32,242 bases of DNA from Kitasatospora phosalacinea (GCF_000716545.1 NZ_JNWZ01000080.1:1-32242); one strand, 5' to 3'. Shown: positions 14,859 through 24,733, numbered from the stretch's first letter. Notes: generated by a model from the letters alone, not told the origin. Program-made: numbers and translations.

Positions 14859-15227
14859 TCACCCGCTCGCCGCGACGGCCGCGTCCACTGTGTCGTGGAC
14901 GGTGAACACGGCCATCGCGCCGGTCAGTTCGAGCAAGTGCTGGACCGGCCCGGAGAGCGCCGCCAGCTGGAAGGAAATCCCTCCGTCGGCGGCTGCCATC
15001 CGGGTCTGGAGCAGCAGGTTGAGCCCCGACGAGTCGCAGAAGTCGACCTGTCCCAGGTCGACGACCAACGTCCGGGGGCGCTCGGCGACCAGCAGGTCGA
15101 GCGCCTCCCTGGCCGGCGCCAGGGTCTCGATATCCAGGTCGCCCGACAGTACGCACACCGCCACTCGGGACGGCGTGCGCCGGACGTCGACCGCCAGGGG
15201 GGCCACGGGCATGTTCTCGGCTGGCAT
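14859..15227 (-). CDS. STAS-domain anti-anti-sigma factor (RsbV/BldG-like)
   Basis: A 122-aa single STAS domain. VDFCDSSGLNLLLQ carries the DSSGL phosphorylation motif, with Ser66 the likely phospho-acceptor. When unphosphorylated the family binds the RsbW-type kinase and frees the sigma factor. The ATG at 15227 follows AGGACGAGG; a Met at residue 6 is an alternative. It is the middle gene, 132 bases downstream of the sigma factor, in the order sigma, antagonist, kinase. A weak 6-bp hairpin (15317-15332) lies in the gap. Confidence 0.88.
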   Translation of the reverse strand: MPAENMPVAPLAVDVRRTPSRVAVCVLSGDLDIETLAPAREALDLLVAERPRTLVVDLGQVDFCDSSGLNLLLQTRMAAADGGISFQLAALSGPVQHLLELTGAMAVFTVHDTVDAAVAASG

Positions 15228-15359
15228 CCTCGTCCTGTTCCTTCGACCGATCTGCCTCGACCTTACGCACCAGTGGGCGTGGCGGTCGAGACGGGGTGCC
15301 CGGTGCGGTCGGTTCGGACGGCGGGGGCCGTCCCTACCTGGGGAGTCGATCCACTCGCA

Positions 15360-16316
15360 TCAGTCGGTCGCGTCCAGCCCGGTGCGCAGCTTGGCCAGCG
15401 TCCGGGACAGCAGTCGGGAGACGTGCATCTGGGACAGGCCGAGGCGCGCGCCGATCTGCGACTGGGTGAGGTCCTCGCAGAACCGCATGGCCAGGATCTG
15501 CCGCTCCCGCTCCGGGAGCTTCGCGATCAGCGGCTTCAGCGCCACCAGGTTCTCCACCAGCGCGAACCGGCCGTCCACCCGGCCGAGCCGCTCGGCGGGC
15601 TGCTGCCCGTCGCCCTCGCCCGGGGAGGTCAGGTCGAGCGAACCCGCGGTGTGCGCGTTCGCGGCGGCGAGGCCCTCGACCACCTCCTCCTCGGTGATCG
15701 AGAGGTACTCGGCGAGGTCGGCGACGGTCGGCTCGCGGTCCAGCGTCTGGGCCAGGGCGTCCTGCGCCTTCGCCAGGTCCAGGCGCAGCTCCTGGAGCCG
15801 ACGCGGCACGTGCACGGACCAGGTGGTGTCCCGGAAGTGGCGGCGTATCTCGCCGACGATGGTGGGCACCGCGTAGGTGGTGAACTCGACGCCGAGGTCC
15901 GGGTCGAACCGGTCGATCGCCTTGATCAGGCCGACCGAGCCGACCTGCATCAGGTCCTCGTACGGCTCCTTGCTGTGGCCGAAGCGGCGGATGGCGAACC
16001 GGACCAGGGTCAGGTTCAGTTCGATCAGGGTGGTGCGCACGTAGCTGAACTCGCGGGTGCCCTCCTCCAGGCCGGCCAGTCGGCGCAGCAGCACCCTGGT
16101 CATCGCCCGGGCGTCGGCCGGGGTGGCGTTCACCGGGTCGGCGAGCACGTCCGGGTCCAACTCCGGAACGGTCGCGGCCGAGGCCGCGAGGGTGGTCATC
16201 GAGATGGCCTCGCCTACCGGGTCGGTCCCGCGTGCAGCTGCGGCGGGCGATCCGATCTGGTCGGAGGACACCTCAATGGGGGCGGTCAGGAGAAGTTCAT
16301 CAGTGGGCACGGGCAT
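15360..16316 (-). CDS. SigB/SigF/SigG-family RNA polymerase sigma factor
   Basis: A 318-aa sigma factor. Residues about 88-160 are region 2 (YEDLMQVGSVGLIKAIDRFD then FTTYAVPTIVGEIRRHFRD). Region 3 follows (VPRRLQELRLDLAKAQDAL and DREPTVADLAEYL). Region 4 is LPERERQILAMRFCEDLTQS and IGARLGLSQMHVSRLLSR. It fits the stress/development SigB-type group. The first 70 residues are a variable extension. The ATG at 16316 has a GGAAAGGAC site. The two downstream genes are its probable partner-switching regulators. The upstream promoter candidate matches the SigB-type consensus, suggesting autoregulation. Confidence 0.92.
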   Translation of the reverse strand: MPVPTDELLLTAPIEVSSDQIGSPAAAARGTDPVGEAISMTTLAASAATVPELDPDVLADPVNATPADARAMTRVLLRRLAGLEEGTREFSYVRTTLIELNLTLVRFAIRRFGHSKEPYEDLMQVGSVGLIKAIDRFDPDLGVEFTTYAVPTIVGEIRRHFRDTTWSVHVPRRLQELRLDLAKAQDALAQTLDREPTVADLAEYLSITEEEVVEGLAAANAHTAGSLDLTSPGEGDGQQPAERLGRVDGRFALVENLVALKPLIAKLPERERQILAMRFCEDLTQSQIGARLGLSQMHVSRLLSRTLAKLRTGLDATD

Positions 16317-16348
16317 GCCAGTCCTTTCCTCGTCTCCGGCCGGTCCGT

Positions 16349-16379
16349 CCCCGGGTACCCGGGGCTCCCTCGATCATGC
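16349..16379 (-). promoter_or_regulatory. SigB-type promoter candidate and 16-bp palindrome upstream of the sigma factor
   Basis: On the minus strand, GCAT (16376-16379), 15 bases, then GGGTAC (16355-16360) fits the streptomycete SigB-type consensus GNNT-N14-16-GGGTAC/T. It lies about 40 bases before the ATG at 16316. The -10 sits at the centre of the perfect 16-bp palindrome CCCCGGGTACCCGGGG (16349-16364), which could itself be an operator or be coincidental. Confidence 0.55.
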
Positions 16380-16522
16380 CAAAGTCTTCTGTGTAGGTTC
16401 TGTGAAGGAAATGTCCAGGTGTTCGACCCGACTGAACGCGCATGCGTGGTGACGGGCGGGGCAGGCGGCCCACCGACGCGGACCGCACCCGGCGGCCGCA
16501 CCCCGGCGGAGGAGGGAAACCC

Positions 16523-16894
16523 ATGGGCCGGATCGAGGAATCCATCGAGATCGAGGCGCCGATCGACGCCGTCTACCGCGAGTGGACCGCCTACTCGTCG
16601 CTGCCCTCGTGCATGCGCGGCGGGGCCGGGCGCGGCGCCACCGCGACCGAAGTGCTGCCGCTCGACCGGATCGCCTGGAGCGGCGGCCCCGAACTGCCGG
16701 GACACTCCGGAGTCGTCACGTTCCACCGGGTCACCGACCGCTCCACCCGGCTGATGCTCCAGCTCGACACCCAGCCCCACGGTCTGTGGGACCACCTGGT
16801 CGAGGGCCTCGGCTTCACCGACCGCCGGGTCATCGACGAACTGGCCGGCTTCAAGGCCCACGTCGAGGACCACCGGCAGCACCTGGCCGCCTGA
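16523..16894 (+). CDS. Short SRPBCC-family protein (polyketide cyclase/dehydrase-like)
   Basis: A 123-aa protein with the START/SRPBCC pattern: SIEIEAPIDAVYREWTAYSS at the N-terminus, then IAWSGG, GVVTFHRV and a C-terminal amphipathic helix (FTDRRVIDELAGFKAHVE). Typical streptomycete relatives are about 145-150 aa. Here the part after the first helix, where relatives continue VEEV and so on for about 25-30 residues, appears missing, so the barrel may lack one or two strands. The ATG at 16523 follows GGAGGAGG. The ligand is unknown. Confidence 0.8.
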   Translation: MGRIEESIEIEAPIDAVYREWTAYSSLPSCMRGGAGRGATATEVLPLDRIAWSGGPELPGHSGVVTFHRVTDRSTRLMLQLDTQPHGLWDHLVEGLGFTDRRVIDELAGFKAHVEDHRQHLAA

Positions 16895-17012
16895 CCCGGC
16901 CGTCCGTCGGCCCGATCGGCCCGGACTTCCCGCCGGCCCCCGCCGCACCCGTCCCGGCCGACCGCCCCGTTCTCACCACGCCCGCCTGCGAGAAACGGAA
17001 GGGAGCACCGCC

Positions 17013-17408
17013 ATGGGCCCCGTCACCGAGCGGATCACCCTGCACCTGCTGGCCCCCGACGGCACCGCCGTCCACCTCGACACCGACTGGCGCTACCGGC
17101 CCGACGACCCGTACGCGGTGAGCCTCGACTTCGGCCCGCGCGCCGCCGGGGCCGGCTGGGTGCTCTCCCGGGAGATGCTGCTCGCCGCGCTGCACGGTCC
17201 GGTGGGCGAGGGCGACATCCGCTTCACCCCCCTCGACGACGGCTCGCTGTGCCTGGTGCTCGGCGGCGCGGGCGGCCCGGTGGCGCTCACCGTCGACTGC
17301 GCCCCGCTCGCCAAGTTCCTCACCGCCACCCTCGAACTGGTGCCGCTGGGCGGCGAGTTCGAGCGGATCGACTGGGACGGGGGACTGGCCGGGCTGCTGT
17401 CGGCCTGA
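17013..17408 (+). CDS. SsgA-like protein (SALP), sporulation and cell division regulator
   Basis: A 131-aa protein with SALP landmarks: WRYRPDDPYAVSLDF, WVLSREMLLAALHGPVGEGD and a C-terminal short helix. SALPs (SsgA to SsgG and paralogues) occur in morphologically complex actinomycetes, where they position septa and guide peptidoglycan turnover in sporulating hyphae. The ATG at 17013 has a GGAAGGGAG site. It lies 118 bases after the SRPBCC gene with no clear terminator. I cannot assign a specific SALP letter. Confidence 0.9.
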   Translation: MGPVTERITLHLLAPDGTAVHLDTDWRYRPDDPYAVSLDFGPRAAGAGWVLSREMLLAALHGPVGEGDIRFTPLDDGSLCLVLGGAGGPVALTVDCAPLAKFLTATLELVPLGGEFERIDWDGGLAGLLSA

Positions 17409-17441
17409 GCCCCGCGGGCCGGGCCGCCGGTCCGGTCGGGC

Positions 17442-17798
17442 TCAGCGGCGGGCCAGGCGCCGTTCGCCGCTCGCGCCGGTGACGTAGTCGAGGTGGTAGT
17501 GGGCGAAGACCTCGGGCTCCTGTTCGGCGGCGAGCACGTCGTCGACCCCGATGGACGGCGCGTTCTTCACCTCGTTGCGGTTGAACGGCACCCGCAGGTA
17601 GTCGGGGCCGGCCACCGCGTCCGCGATCGGCACGAACGCCAGGCGGTGCCGGCCGAGCATGCCGACCGTCACGGTGGCGAAGAACGGCTGGTCGGTGGCG
17701 GTGTCGACGTAGACGTTCTCCAGGCTGCCGATCTTCTTGCCGTCCTGGTCGACCACGTCGTGGCTGCGCCACTCCCGGATGTCGGCGATCTGAATCAT
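17442..17798 (-). CDS. PRC-barrel domain protein
   Basis: A 118-aa protein with an N-terminal PRC barrel (residues about 1-85; DQDGKKIGSLENVYVDTAT, then FVPIADAV and YLRVPF), followed by a short tail (PEVFAHYHLDYV). PRC-barrel proteins are found in photosynthetic reaction centre subunits, RimM and small stress-linked cytoplasmic proteins; the partner is unknown. The ATG at 17798 has a GGGAGG site. It converges with the SALP gene, 33 bases apart. Confidence 0.88.
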   Translation of the reverse strand: MIQIADIREWRSHDVVDQDGKKIGSLENVYVDTATDQPFFATVTVGMLGRHRLAFVPIADAVAGPDYLRVPFNRNEVKNAPSIGVDDVLAAEQEPEVFAHYHLDYVTGASGERRLARR

Positions 17799-17929
17799 TC
17801 ACGGCCTCCCTCGGCTGGACCCGCCTCCGCGTGTTCCCTCCGTTCCATGCTCACCGACGGCGGCGGAGCCCGCTTCCCGGCGACGCGCCGTTGCCCTGAT
17901 CAGCGGTGTGCCCGGGCCGGGGCCGGGCC

Positions 17930-18430
17930 TCAGGAGGCGGGCGGATCGGGGAGGGCTTCCGGGGCCGGTCCTGCGGCCGGATTCGGGGTCGGAGTCGCGG
18001 GCCCGGGCGCGGCCGGGCCGGGGAGCAGCAGGGCGGCGAGCTCGTCGAGCAGCTCGGCGGCCCGCCGGGCCTGGGCTGGGTCGGCGATCGCCCGGGCGAG
18101 CAGCGGTTCGGCGGGCCGAGCGGCCCGGGCGCGGACGTAGCCGCGGGCGAGCGCGGAGACCGACAGCAGGGTGCGGCGCCCGTCGGCGGGGTCGGGCGAG
18201 GCGTCCAGCAGCCCGCGCTCGCGCAGCCGCGCGACGGAGGTGGAGACGTGGCTCTGGGCGAAGCCGGTGCGGACCCGGATGTCCTGCACCGAGCTGCCGG
18301 GGTGCTGGTAGACGTCGGAGACCACCGCGATCTCGCCCGGGGTGAGGGCCGCCGAGGCGTGGTCGGTGACCATCGCCCGGCCCAGTTCGGTGAGCCGTTT
18401 GCCCAGTCGCAGAAGCCGTACGCCGTCCAT
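17930..18430 (-). CDS. MarR-family transcriptional regulator
   Basis: A 166-aa regulator with a winged helix-turn-helix: SVQDIRVRTGFAQSHVSTSV is the HTH and DGRRTLLSVSALARG the wing. The C-terminal 20 residues are Pro-rich. The ATG at 18430 is preferred over an in-frame GTG at 18460 because a -10-like TAGCCT sits seven bases before it and no ribosome-binding site exists, pointing to a leaderless transcript. It is divergent from the methyltransferase at 18532, and the 14-bp repeat array between them is the likely operator, giving joint or autoregulatory control. Confidence 0.87.
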   Translation of the reverse strand: MDGVRLLRLGKRLTELGRAMVTDHASAALTPGEIAVVSDVYQHPGSSVQDIRVRTGFAQSHVSTSVARLRERGLLDASPDPADGRRTLLSVSALARGYVRARAARPAEPLLARAIADPAQARRAAELLDELAALLLPGPAAPGPATPTPNPAAGPAPEALPDPPAS

Positions 18431-18437
18431 GGCGGAC

Positions 18438-18443
18438 AGGCTA
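18438..18443 (-). promoter_or_regulatory. Candidate -10 of a leaderless MarR promoter
   Basis: On the minus strand TAGCCT (18438-18443) ends seven bases before the ATG at 18430, placing the transcription start at the start codon. No convincing -35 hexamer is visible 17-18 bases upstream; that position falls in the repeat array, so activation or repression there is possible. Confidence 0.45.
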
Positions 18444-18458
18444 CCGTGCCGCCCGGCC

Positions 18459-18528
18459 ACTGCATCGGCTCTGATGCATCACTGAAGATGCATCTTCACA
18501 GATGTATCTTCCGAGATGTAGTTTGGCG
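18459..18528. repeat. Five-unit, 14-bp-period repeat array (putative MarR operator)
   Basis: Units start at 18459, 18473, 18487, 18501 and 18515, exactly 14 bases apart, with the core GATGCATC or near variants (TGCATC, GATGCATC, GATGCATC, GATGTATC, GATGTAG). A perfect 16-bp palindrome, TGAAGATGCATCTTCA, lies at 18483-18498. The array occupies almost the whole gap between two divergent genes and overlaps the methyltransferase promoter. Confidence 0.8.
18495..18524 (+). promoter_or_regulatory. Leaderless promoter of the methyltransferase gene
   Basis: TTCACA (18495-18500; five of six against TTGACA), an 18-base spacer and TAGTTT (18519-18524), followed by seven bases and the ATG at 18532. Transcription would start at the A of the start codon, explaining why no ribosome-binding site is present. 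Confidence 0.65.
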
Positions 18529-18531
18529 GGC

Positions 18532-19398
18532 ATGACGACGAACGAGCCCACGGGCCCCGCCCCGGACCGCGCCTCCACCCCCGGCCGGCACCGGGCCGCG
18601 CAGCTGAGCCCCGTCTCCCGCACCGCCCTCGCGGTGGCCCGGGTCCGTGCCTACGAGAGCAGCCGGCCGGAGCCGCTGTTCACCGATCCCTACGCGCTGG
18701 CGTTCATCGAGGCTTCCGGTGCTCCGCTGCCGACGGAGGGGCCGGCCGGGCCGTTGGCCCGGTTGCTGGTGGCGAGGGGGATCATGCGCACCCGGTTCTA
18801 CGACGACCGGCTGTCGGCGGTCGGCGCCCGGCAGGTGGTGCTGCTGGCGGCGGGGCTCGACACCCGGGCGTACCGGCTGGACTGGCCGTCGGGCACCAGG
18901 GTGTTCGAGGTCGACCTGCCGGCGGTCCTCGACTTCAAGCAGGAGGTGCTGGACGAGCGGGGGGCCGAGGCGGCCTGCGAGCGGGTCGCGCTGCCCGCCG
19001 ACCTGGCCGATCCGGGGTGGACGGATCGGCTGCTCGCGGCGGGGTTCGACCCGGGGCGGCCCACCGTCTGGCTGGCCGAGGGCTTGCTGGTGTACCTGGA
19101 GGTGGAGCAGGCGGCCGCGCTGCTCACCGCCGTCGGCGGGCTGTCGGCGCCCGGGAGCCGGCTGCTGACCGAGCAGGGGCGTGACGTGTCCCGGGTGTCC
19201 GCCGACGCGGGGCTGGCCGAGATGACCGCGCTGTGGCGCGGCGGCCTCGGGGCCGGCACCGCCGACTGGCTGGACGCGCACGGCTGGCGGACCGGGTTCA
19301 CCGCCATCGACGCGTTCGCCGCTTCCCTCGGACGCGAACTCCCGCCGGTCGGCGGCTTCGACGGCGCCGGCTTCCTGGAGGCCGTCCGAACGGACTGA
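18532..19398 (+). CDS. Class I SAM-dependent methyltransferase (TIGR00027/LCM-like)
   Basis: A 288-aa protein with the family signature VVLLAAGLDTRAYRLDW (about 102-118), then FEVDLP (125-130), the acidic loop that binds the SAM ribose, and WLAEGLLVYL further on. These actinobacterial proteins resemble leucine carboxyl methyltransferases and usually modify small molecules or peptides; the substrate is unknown. ATG 18532 is preferred over ATG 18502 because of the leaderless promoter and because the upstream ten residues are not conserved. It is probably controlled by the divergent MarR protein. Confidence 0.88.
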   Translation: MTTNEPTGPAPDRASTPGRHRAAQLSPVSRTALAVARVRAYESSRPEPLFTDPYALAFIEASGAPLPTEGPAGPLARLLVARGIMRTRFYDDRLSAVGARQVVLLAAGLDTRAYRLDWPSGTRVFEVDLPAVLDFKQEVLDERGAEAACERVALPADLADPGWTDRLLAAGFDPGRPTVWLAEGLLVYLEVEQAAALLTAVGGLSAPGSRLLTEQGRDVSRVSADAGLAEMTALWRGGLGAGTADWLDAHGWRTGFTAIDAFAASLGRELPPVGGFDGAGFLEAVRTD

Positions 19399-19419
19399 AC
19401 CGGCGCCGCGCACGGGCAC

Positions 19420-19456
19420 GTTCACCGCCGACCGGATGAACCGGCCGACGGTGAAC
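19420..19456. terminator. Stem-loop terminator between methyltransferase and cellulase
   Basis: Arms 19420-19435 and 19441-19456 are 16 bases with two mismatches and a 5-base loop, between convergent genes. Confidence 0.7.
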
Positions 19457-19486
19457 GGGTGTTGCGGTGCGGGTCGTGCGGGGCGG

Positions 19487-21601
<2,115 letters not shown>

Positions 21602-21611
21602 TCAAGAGTCT

Positions 21612-21625
21612 TGGGAGCGCTCCCA
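21612..21625. promoter_or_regulatory. CebR box 2
   Basis: TGGGAGCGCTCCCA is a perfect CebR box. It lies 278 bases upstream of the cellulase and 163 bases upstream of the PfkB kinase, so it may also affect the kinase. The two boxes are 75 bases apart and could support repressor looping. Promoter hexamers are not clear: TTGACG on the minus strand just downstream of this box lacks a well-spaced -10. The rest of the 453-base gap (21335-21787) shows no gene. Confidence 0.9.
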
Positions 21626-21787
21626 TTTGATGAAGGCCGTCCGGCGCGGCGCGCTGAAACGTACATCGGGCCGGCCCGGCACGGCGCGGTGACCCGGGTG
21701 ACGGCGTGCGCGTTGACTGCGGACGGGCAGCGGTGATGGAGTCCGGACCTCAGGATGTGCGTTCGCCCTGTGGGGAGGCTGGTTTCG

Positions 21788-22726
21788 ATGACGGGTCGGC
21801 AGATCACCGTGGTCGGGGAGTGCGTCGCCGACGCCTTCGCCGAACGCGACGGGGCCAGGCCGGGTGAGCTCGCGCTGCGGGTGCTGCCCGGCGGCGGCCC
21901 GGCGAACACCGCGGTCGCGCTGGCCCGGCTGGGCACGCCCACCCGGTTCGTCGGCCGGATCTCGGCCGACCCGTTCGGCGAGCTCTTCCGCGGCCGCCTG
22001 AGCGGCTCCGGCGTCGACCTGGCGGGCACCGTCGCGGCCGCCGAGCCGAGCACCCTGGCGCTGGCCGCGCTCGACGGCGAGGGCCACGCCCAGTACTCCT
22101 TCCACGCGGAGGGCACCGCCGACTGGCAGTGGACCGGCGAGGAACTGGCCGCCGCCCGCGACGACGGATCGGTGTGCCTGCACACCGGCTCGCTCGCCCT
22201 GGTGCGCGAACCCGGCGGCCCCCGGATCGAGCACCTGCTCGCCGAGGCCCGCCCGCACGCCACCGTGTCGATCGACCCCAACGTCCGCACCCTGCTGGTC
22301 GATCCCGACACCTACCGGCGGCGGATCGGACGCTGGTGCGAACTGGCCGACCTGCTGCGCCTGAGCGAGGACGACCTGCACGTCCTGCTGCCCGGCACCG
22401 CCCCCGAGGACGCCTGCGACCACTGGCACGCGGCGGGGGCCCGGCTGGTCGTCGTGACGCTCGCCGAACGCGGTGCGCTCGCCTCGCTGGACGGCCGGCG
22501 GGTCCGGGTGGCCGCGCCCGCGACGCCGGTGGCCGACACCGTCGGCGCGGGCGACTCCTTCACCGCGGGGCTGCTGCACTCCCTCGCCGCCCGGGGCCAC
22601 CTCGGCGGCCGGCTCGACTCCCTCACCCCCGAGGACCTGGAGCGCGCCTGCGCCTTCGCCGCCCGCGTCGCCGCCCGGACGGTCGCGGTTCCCGGCGCCG
22701 ACCCGCCCTGGGCGGAGGACCTCTGA
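21788..22726 (+). CDS. PfkB-family carbohydrate kinase (fructokinase/ribokinase-like)
   Basis: A 312-aa sugar kinase. The N-terminal PfkB motif contains GGGPANTAVALARLG (35-49), and the C-terminal signature DTVGAGDSFTAG holds the catalytic base Asp256. It phosphorylates a sugar with ATP; fructose is the best guess from family habit, but the substrate is not shown. The ATG at 21788 has a GGGGAGG site nine bases upstream; an upstream in-frame GTG or ATG is unneeded. It is divergent from the cellulase, and CebR box 2 is 163 bases upstream. Confidence 0.9.
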   Translation: MTGRQITVVGECVADAFAERDGARPGELALRVLPGGGPANTAVALARLGTPTRFVGRISADPFGELFRGRLSGSGVDLAGTVAAAEPSTLALAALDGEGHAQYSFHAEGTADWQWTGEELAAARDDGSVCLHTGSLALVREPGGPRIEHLLAEARPHATVSIDPNVRTLLVDPDTYRRRIGRWCELADLLRLSEDDLHVLLPGTAPEDACDHWHAAGARLVVVTLAERGALASLDGRRVRVAAPATPVADTVGAGDSFTAGLLHSLAARGHLGGRLDSLTPEDLERACAFAARVAARTVAVPGADPPWAEDL

Positions 22727-22753
22727 CGGAACGCCGGCCGGGCGGGGCGGGTG

Positions 22754-22795
22754 GGGGCGGGCTCGGGCAGACCGTCATCGCGACGAGCCCGCCCC
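22754..22795. terminator. Stem-loop terminator between PfkB kinase and beta-helix protein
   Basis: A perfect 12-bp stem (22754-22765 with 22784-22795) around an 18-base loop, between convergent genes 75 bases apart. Confidence 0.65.
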
Positions 22796-22801
22796 GGGGC
22801 G

Positions 22802-24184
22802 TCAGCTGAGCGGCGAGGACTTCCAGACGCCGTTGACCCGCACGTACAGGCGCTGGTTGGCGGTGTCGACGGCCATGGTGCCGTTGGCGGGGGCGCGTTG
22901 GAACGAGGCGTCCGAGACCGGGCCGGAGACCTGCCGCAGCGGCAGGTTCGGCGAGTGGGTGACCGGGACGGCGCCGCTGCTCTGGGTGCCCTTGTTGCCG
23001 TAGCTGTTCTCCACCCGGAAGTCACCGGCGGAGGTCAGCTCGTAGTACAGGTGCGCGCCGGCCGGCGCCGTCCCGTACAGGCCGATCACGTTGCGCAGCA
23101 CCGCGGTGTTGTTGGGGCCCGCGTACACGGTGACGCCCGAATTGACCGTCGACGCCGAACCGTTGGCGATCAGCACGTTCTCCAGGGTGGAGGCGATCGG
23201 GGCCCAGACGATGATGTTCTGGGCCTTCTGCTGGTCGGTGGGGAGGCCGGGCGCGAAGTTGCCCGCGTAGCAGTAGAGGTTGCCGGCGTGGACGTGCTTG
23301 CTGGAGGAGTCGACCTTGAAGTGCGGGCCGCCCTGCATCTGCGAGGTCTCGAACTTGCAGTCCGTGACGTAGATGCCGTTGGGGTTGTTGGTCGAGCCGG
23401 TGCCCGCGGTGATCCACAGCGCGCCGGTGCCGAACGCCTCGAACCGGCAGCCGGTCACGTGCACCTGGTTGGTGTTGTCGGTGCTGGAGCCCCAGCCGGA
23501 GGCGGCGGAGGCGTTGCGCAGCCACATGTTGGGCGTGTCGTTGCTGTTGAGCGGGCCGGTGCTGGACTCCACCACCAGGTTCTGGAAGCGCGAGTCCCAC
23601 AGCTCCACGCCGTCGATGCACAGGTCCGGGTTGCTGGTGACGTAGACGTCCCGGACGACGGTGTTGTCGTTGTAGTACAGCTCCAGGACCAGGCCGGTCC
23701 TGCCGTTGCCGTTGAAGCCGAGGTCCTCCACCGAGCAGTACCGCCGGTGGGTCGCGCCGGTGGCGTCCGGGCCCGCGCCGGAGATCCGCAGCAGCGGCCC
23801 GTTGCCGCCCTTGACCAGCATCGACGCCTTGCTGCCCGCGCCGGTCAGCCGCACGCCGTTGCCGCCCACGGCCAGGGCGGGCGTGCCGGTGGCCGGCGGC
23901 GTCACCAGGTACCTGCCGGCCGGGAAGTAGACCGTGCCGCCCCGCACGGCCGCCGCGTCGATCGCCTGCTGGACCTTCGCGGTGTCGTCCGTCGTGCCGT
24001 CACCGGTCGCGCCGTAGTCCTTGACGTCGAACCAGTCCGCCACCCCGCTCGCGGTGCCGACCGCCGCCGACGCCGACCGGGCGTTCGCCGCCACCGCGAT
24101 GCCCGCGACGCCCGCCGCCGCACCCGTCAGCAGCGCCCGCCGGCGGAACGCGTCGTCGTTCCGCGCGGAATCGTCCTTGCCCAT
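22802..24184 (-). CDS. Tat-exported right-handed beta-helix protein (Pectate_lyase_3-like)
   Basis: A 460-aa exported protein. FRRRALLTG at 13-21 followed by a hydrophobic stretch and ARSASA (35-40) is a twin-arginine signal. The mature N-terminus FDVKDYGATGDGTTDDT (52-68) is the hallmark of Pectate_lyase_3 and GH28/55-like or tailspike-like beta helices, and the centre has repeated short strands (for example VRDVYVTSN, FQNLVVESS). The C-terminus (TMAVDTANQRLYVRVNGVW) resembles the terminal domains of phage tail-fibre-type proteins. The likely role is polysaccharide binding or cleavage; the catalytic residues cannot be placed. The ATG at 24184 follows GAGGGGGG. Confidence 0.85.
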   Translation of the reverse strand: MGKDDSARNDDAFRRRALLTGAAAGVAGIAVAANARSASAAVGTASGVADWFDVKDYGATGDGTTDDTAKVQQAIDAAAVRGGTVYFPAGRYLVTPPATGTPALAVGGNGVRLTGAGSKASMLVKGGNGPLLRISGAGPDATGATHRRYCSVEDLGFNGNGRTGLVLELYYNDNTVVRDVYVTSNPDLCIDGVELWDSRFQNLVVESSTGPLNSNDTPNMWLRNASAASGWGSSTDNTNQVHVTGCRFEAFGTGALWITAGTGSTNNPNGIYVTDCKFETSQMQGGPHFKVDSSSKHVHAGNLYCYAGNFAPGLPTDQQKAQNIIVWAPIASTLENVLIANGSASTVNSGVTVYAGPNNTAVLRNVIGLYGTAPAGAHLYYELTSAGDFRVENSYGNKGTQSSGAVPVTHSPNLPLRQVSGPVSDASFQRAPANGTMAVDTANQRLYVRVNGVWKSSPLS

Positions 24185-24202
24185 CCGAGCCCCCCTCTGC
24201 GA

Positions 24203-24223
24203 GGCCGGGGCTCCTCCCCGGCC
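24203..24223. other. Hairpin in the leader of the beta-helix gene
   Basis: GGCCGGGG and CCCCGGCC (24203-24210 with 24216-24223) form a perfect 8-bp stem with a 5-base loop, about 20 bases before the ATG at 24184, close to the ribosome-binding site. It could affect translation initiation. Confidence 0.5.
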
Positions 24224-24231
24224 GCAGGGCA

Positions 24232-24260
24232 AGATCGCACGGACCCGGAAGGCCGGTCAA
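24232..24260 (-). promoter_or_regulatory. Candidate promoter of the beta-helix gene
   Basis: On the minus strand, TTGACC (24255-24260), a 17-base spacer and CGATCT (24232-24237). The -35 is good and the -10 poor. It would give a leader of about 45 bases containing the hairpin. Confidence 0.35.
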
Positions 24261-24449
24261 ACGATTACGCCCAGTCACGAATCGCCGGGCGGAAGGCGGT
24301 CGCGGGCGCTGCGGACGGCGCTTCGAGCGCGGATCCGACACGCTGGGTGACGTCCGGTCGGTCGTCCCGGCGGGCGTTTCCGGGGCGTCCCCCGGAAACC
24401 TCTCGGCGTCGCTCCCGAGTCCGCCCCCCGGCCGGGCCCGGTCGGGGGG

Positions 24450-24632
24450 CTACTGGTCGGCGGTGAGCTTGCCGGCCTTGCCCCAGTTCTCGGCCGGGTA
24501 CTCCTGGATCCAGACCAGGACGCTCTCGGCCGGGCAGTCCAGGGCTGCCACGAAGGCCTCGGTGACCCGGGCGACCAGTTCGCGCTTCTGCTCCACCCCG
24601 CGCGGGCCCTGCTGAATGGTGACGATCGGCAT
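24450..24632 (-). CDS. 4-oxalocrotonate tautomerase family enzyme (60 aa)
   Basis: A 60-aa protein starting MPIVTIQQG; the Pro after Met is the catalytic N-terminal base of the tautomerase superfamily. The remainder (KRELVARVTEAFVAALDC, then SVLVWIQEYPAENWGKAGK) has the family's helix and the strand with Trp and Glu-Tyr. It interconverts keto and enol forms of small 2-oxo acids, often in aromatic catabolism; the real substrate is unknown. The ATG at 24632 has a CAGGAG site. It lies 101 bases after the LysR gene on the same strand, so the two may be one unit. Confidence 0.9.
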   Translation of the reverse strand: MPIVTIQQGPRGVEQKRELVARVTEAFVAALDCPAESVLVWIQEYPAENWGKAGKLTADQ

Positions 24633-24733
24633 CTTCGACTCCTGGTGTCCGTCCTGCGGGCCGGTCCTTCCGGCCGACACCAGTCCACCGGATCCGGCCG
24701 CCCGCACCCAGACCCGATCCGCTCTCGCAGCGA

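Noticed and set aside
18502..18531. Upstream ATG at 18502 as the methyltransferase start
   Set aside because: It lies within the operator array and promoter, has no ribosome-binding site, and adds ten non-conserved residues.
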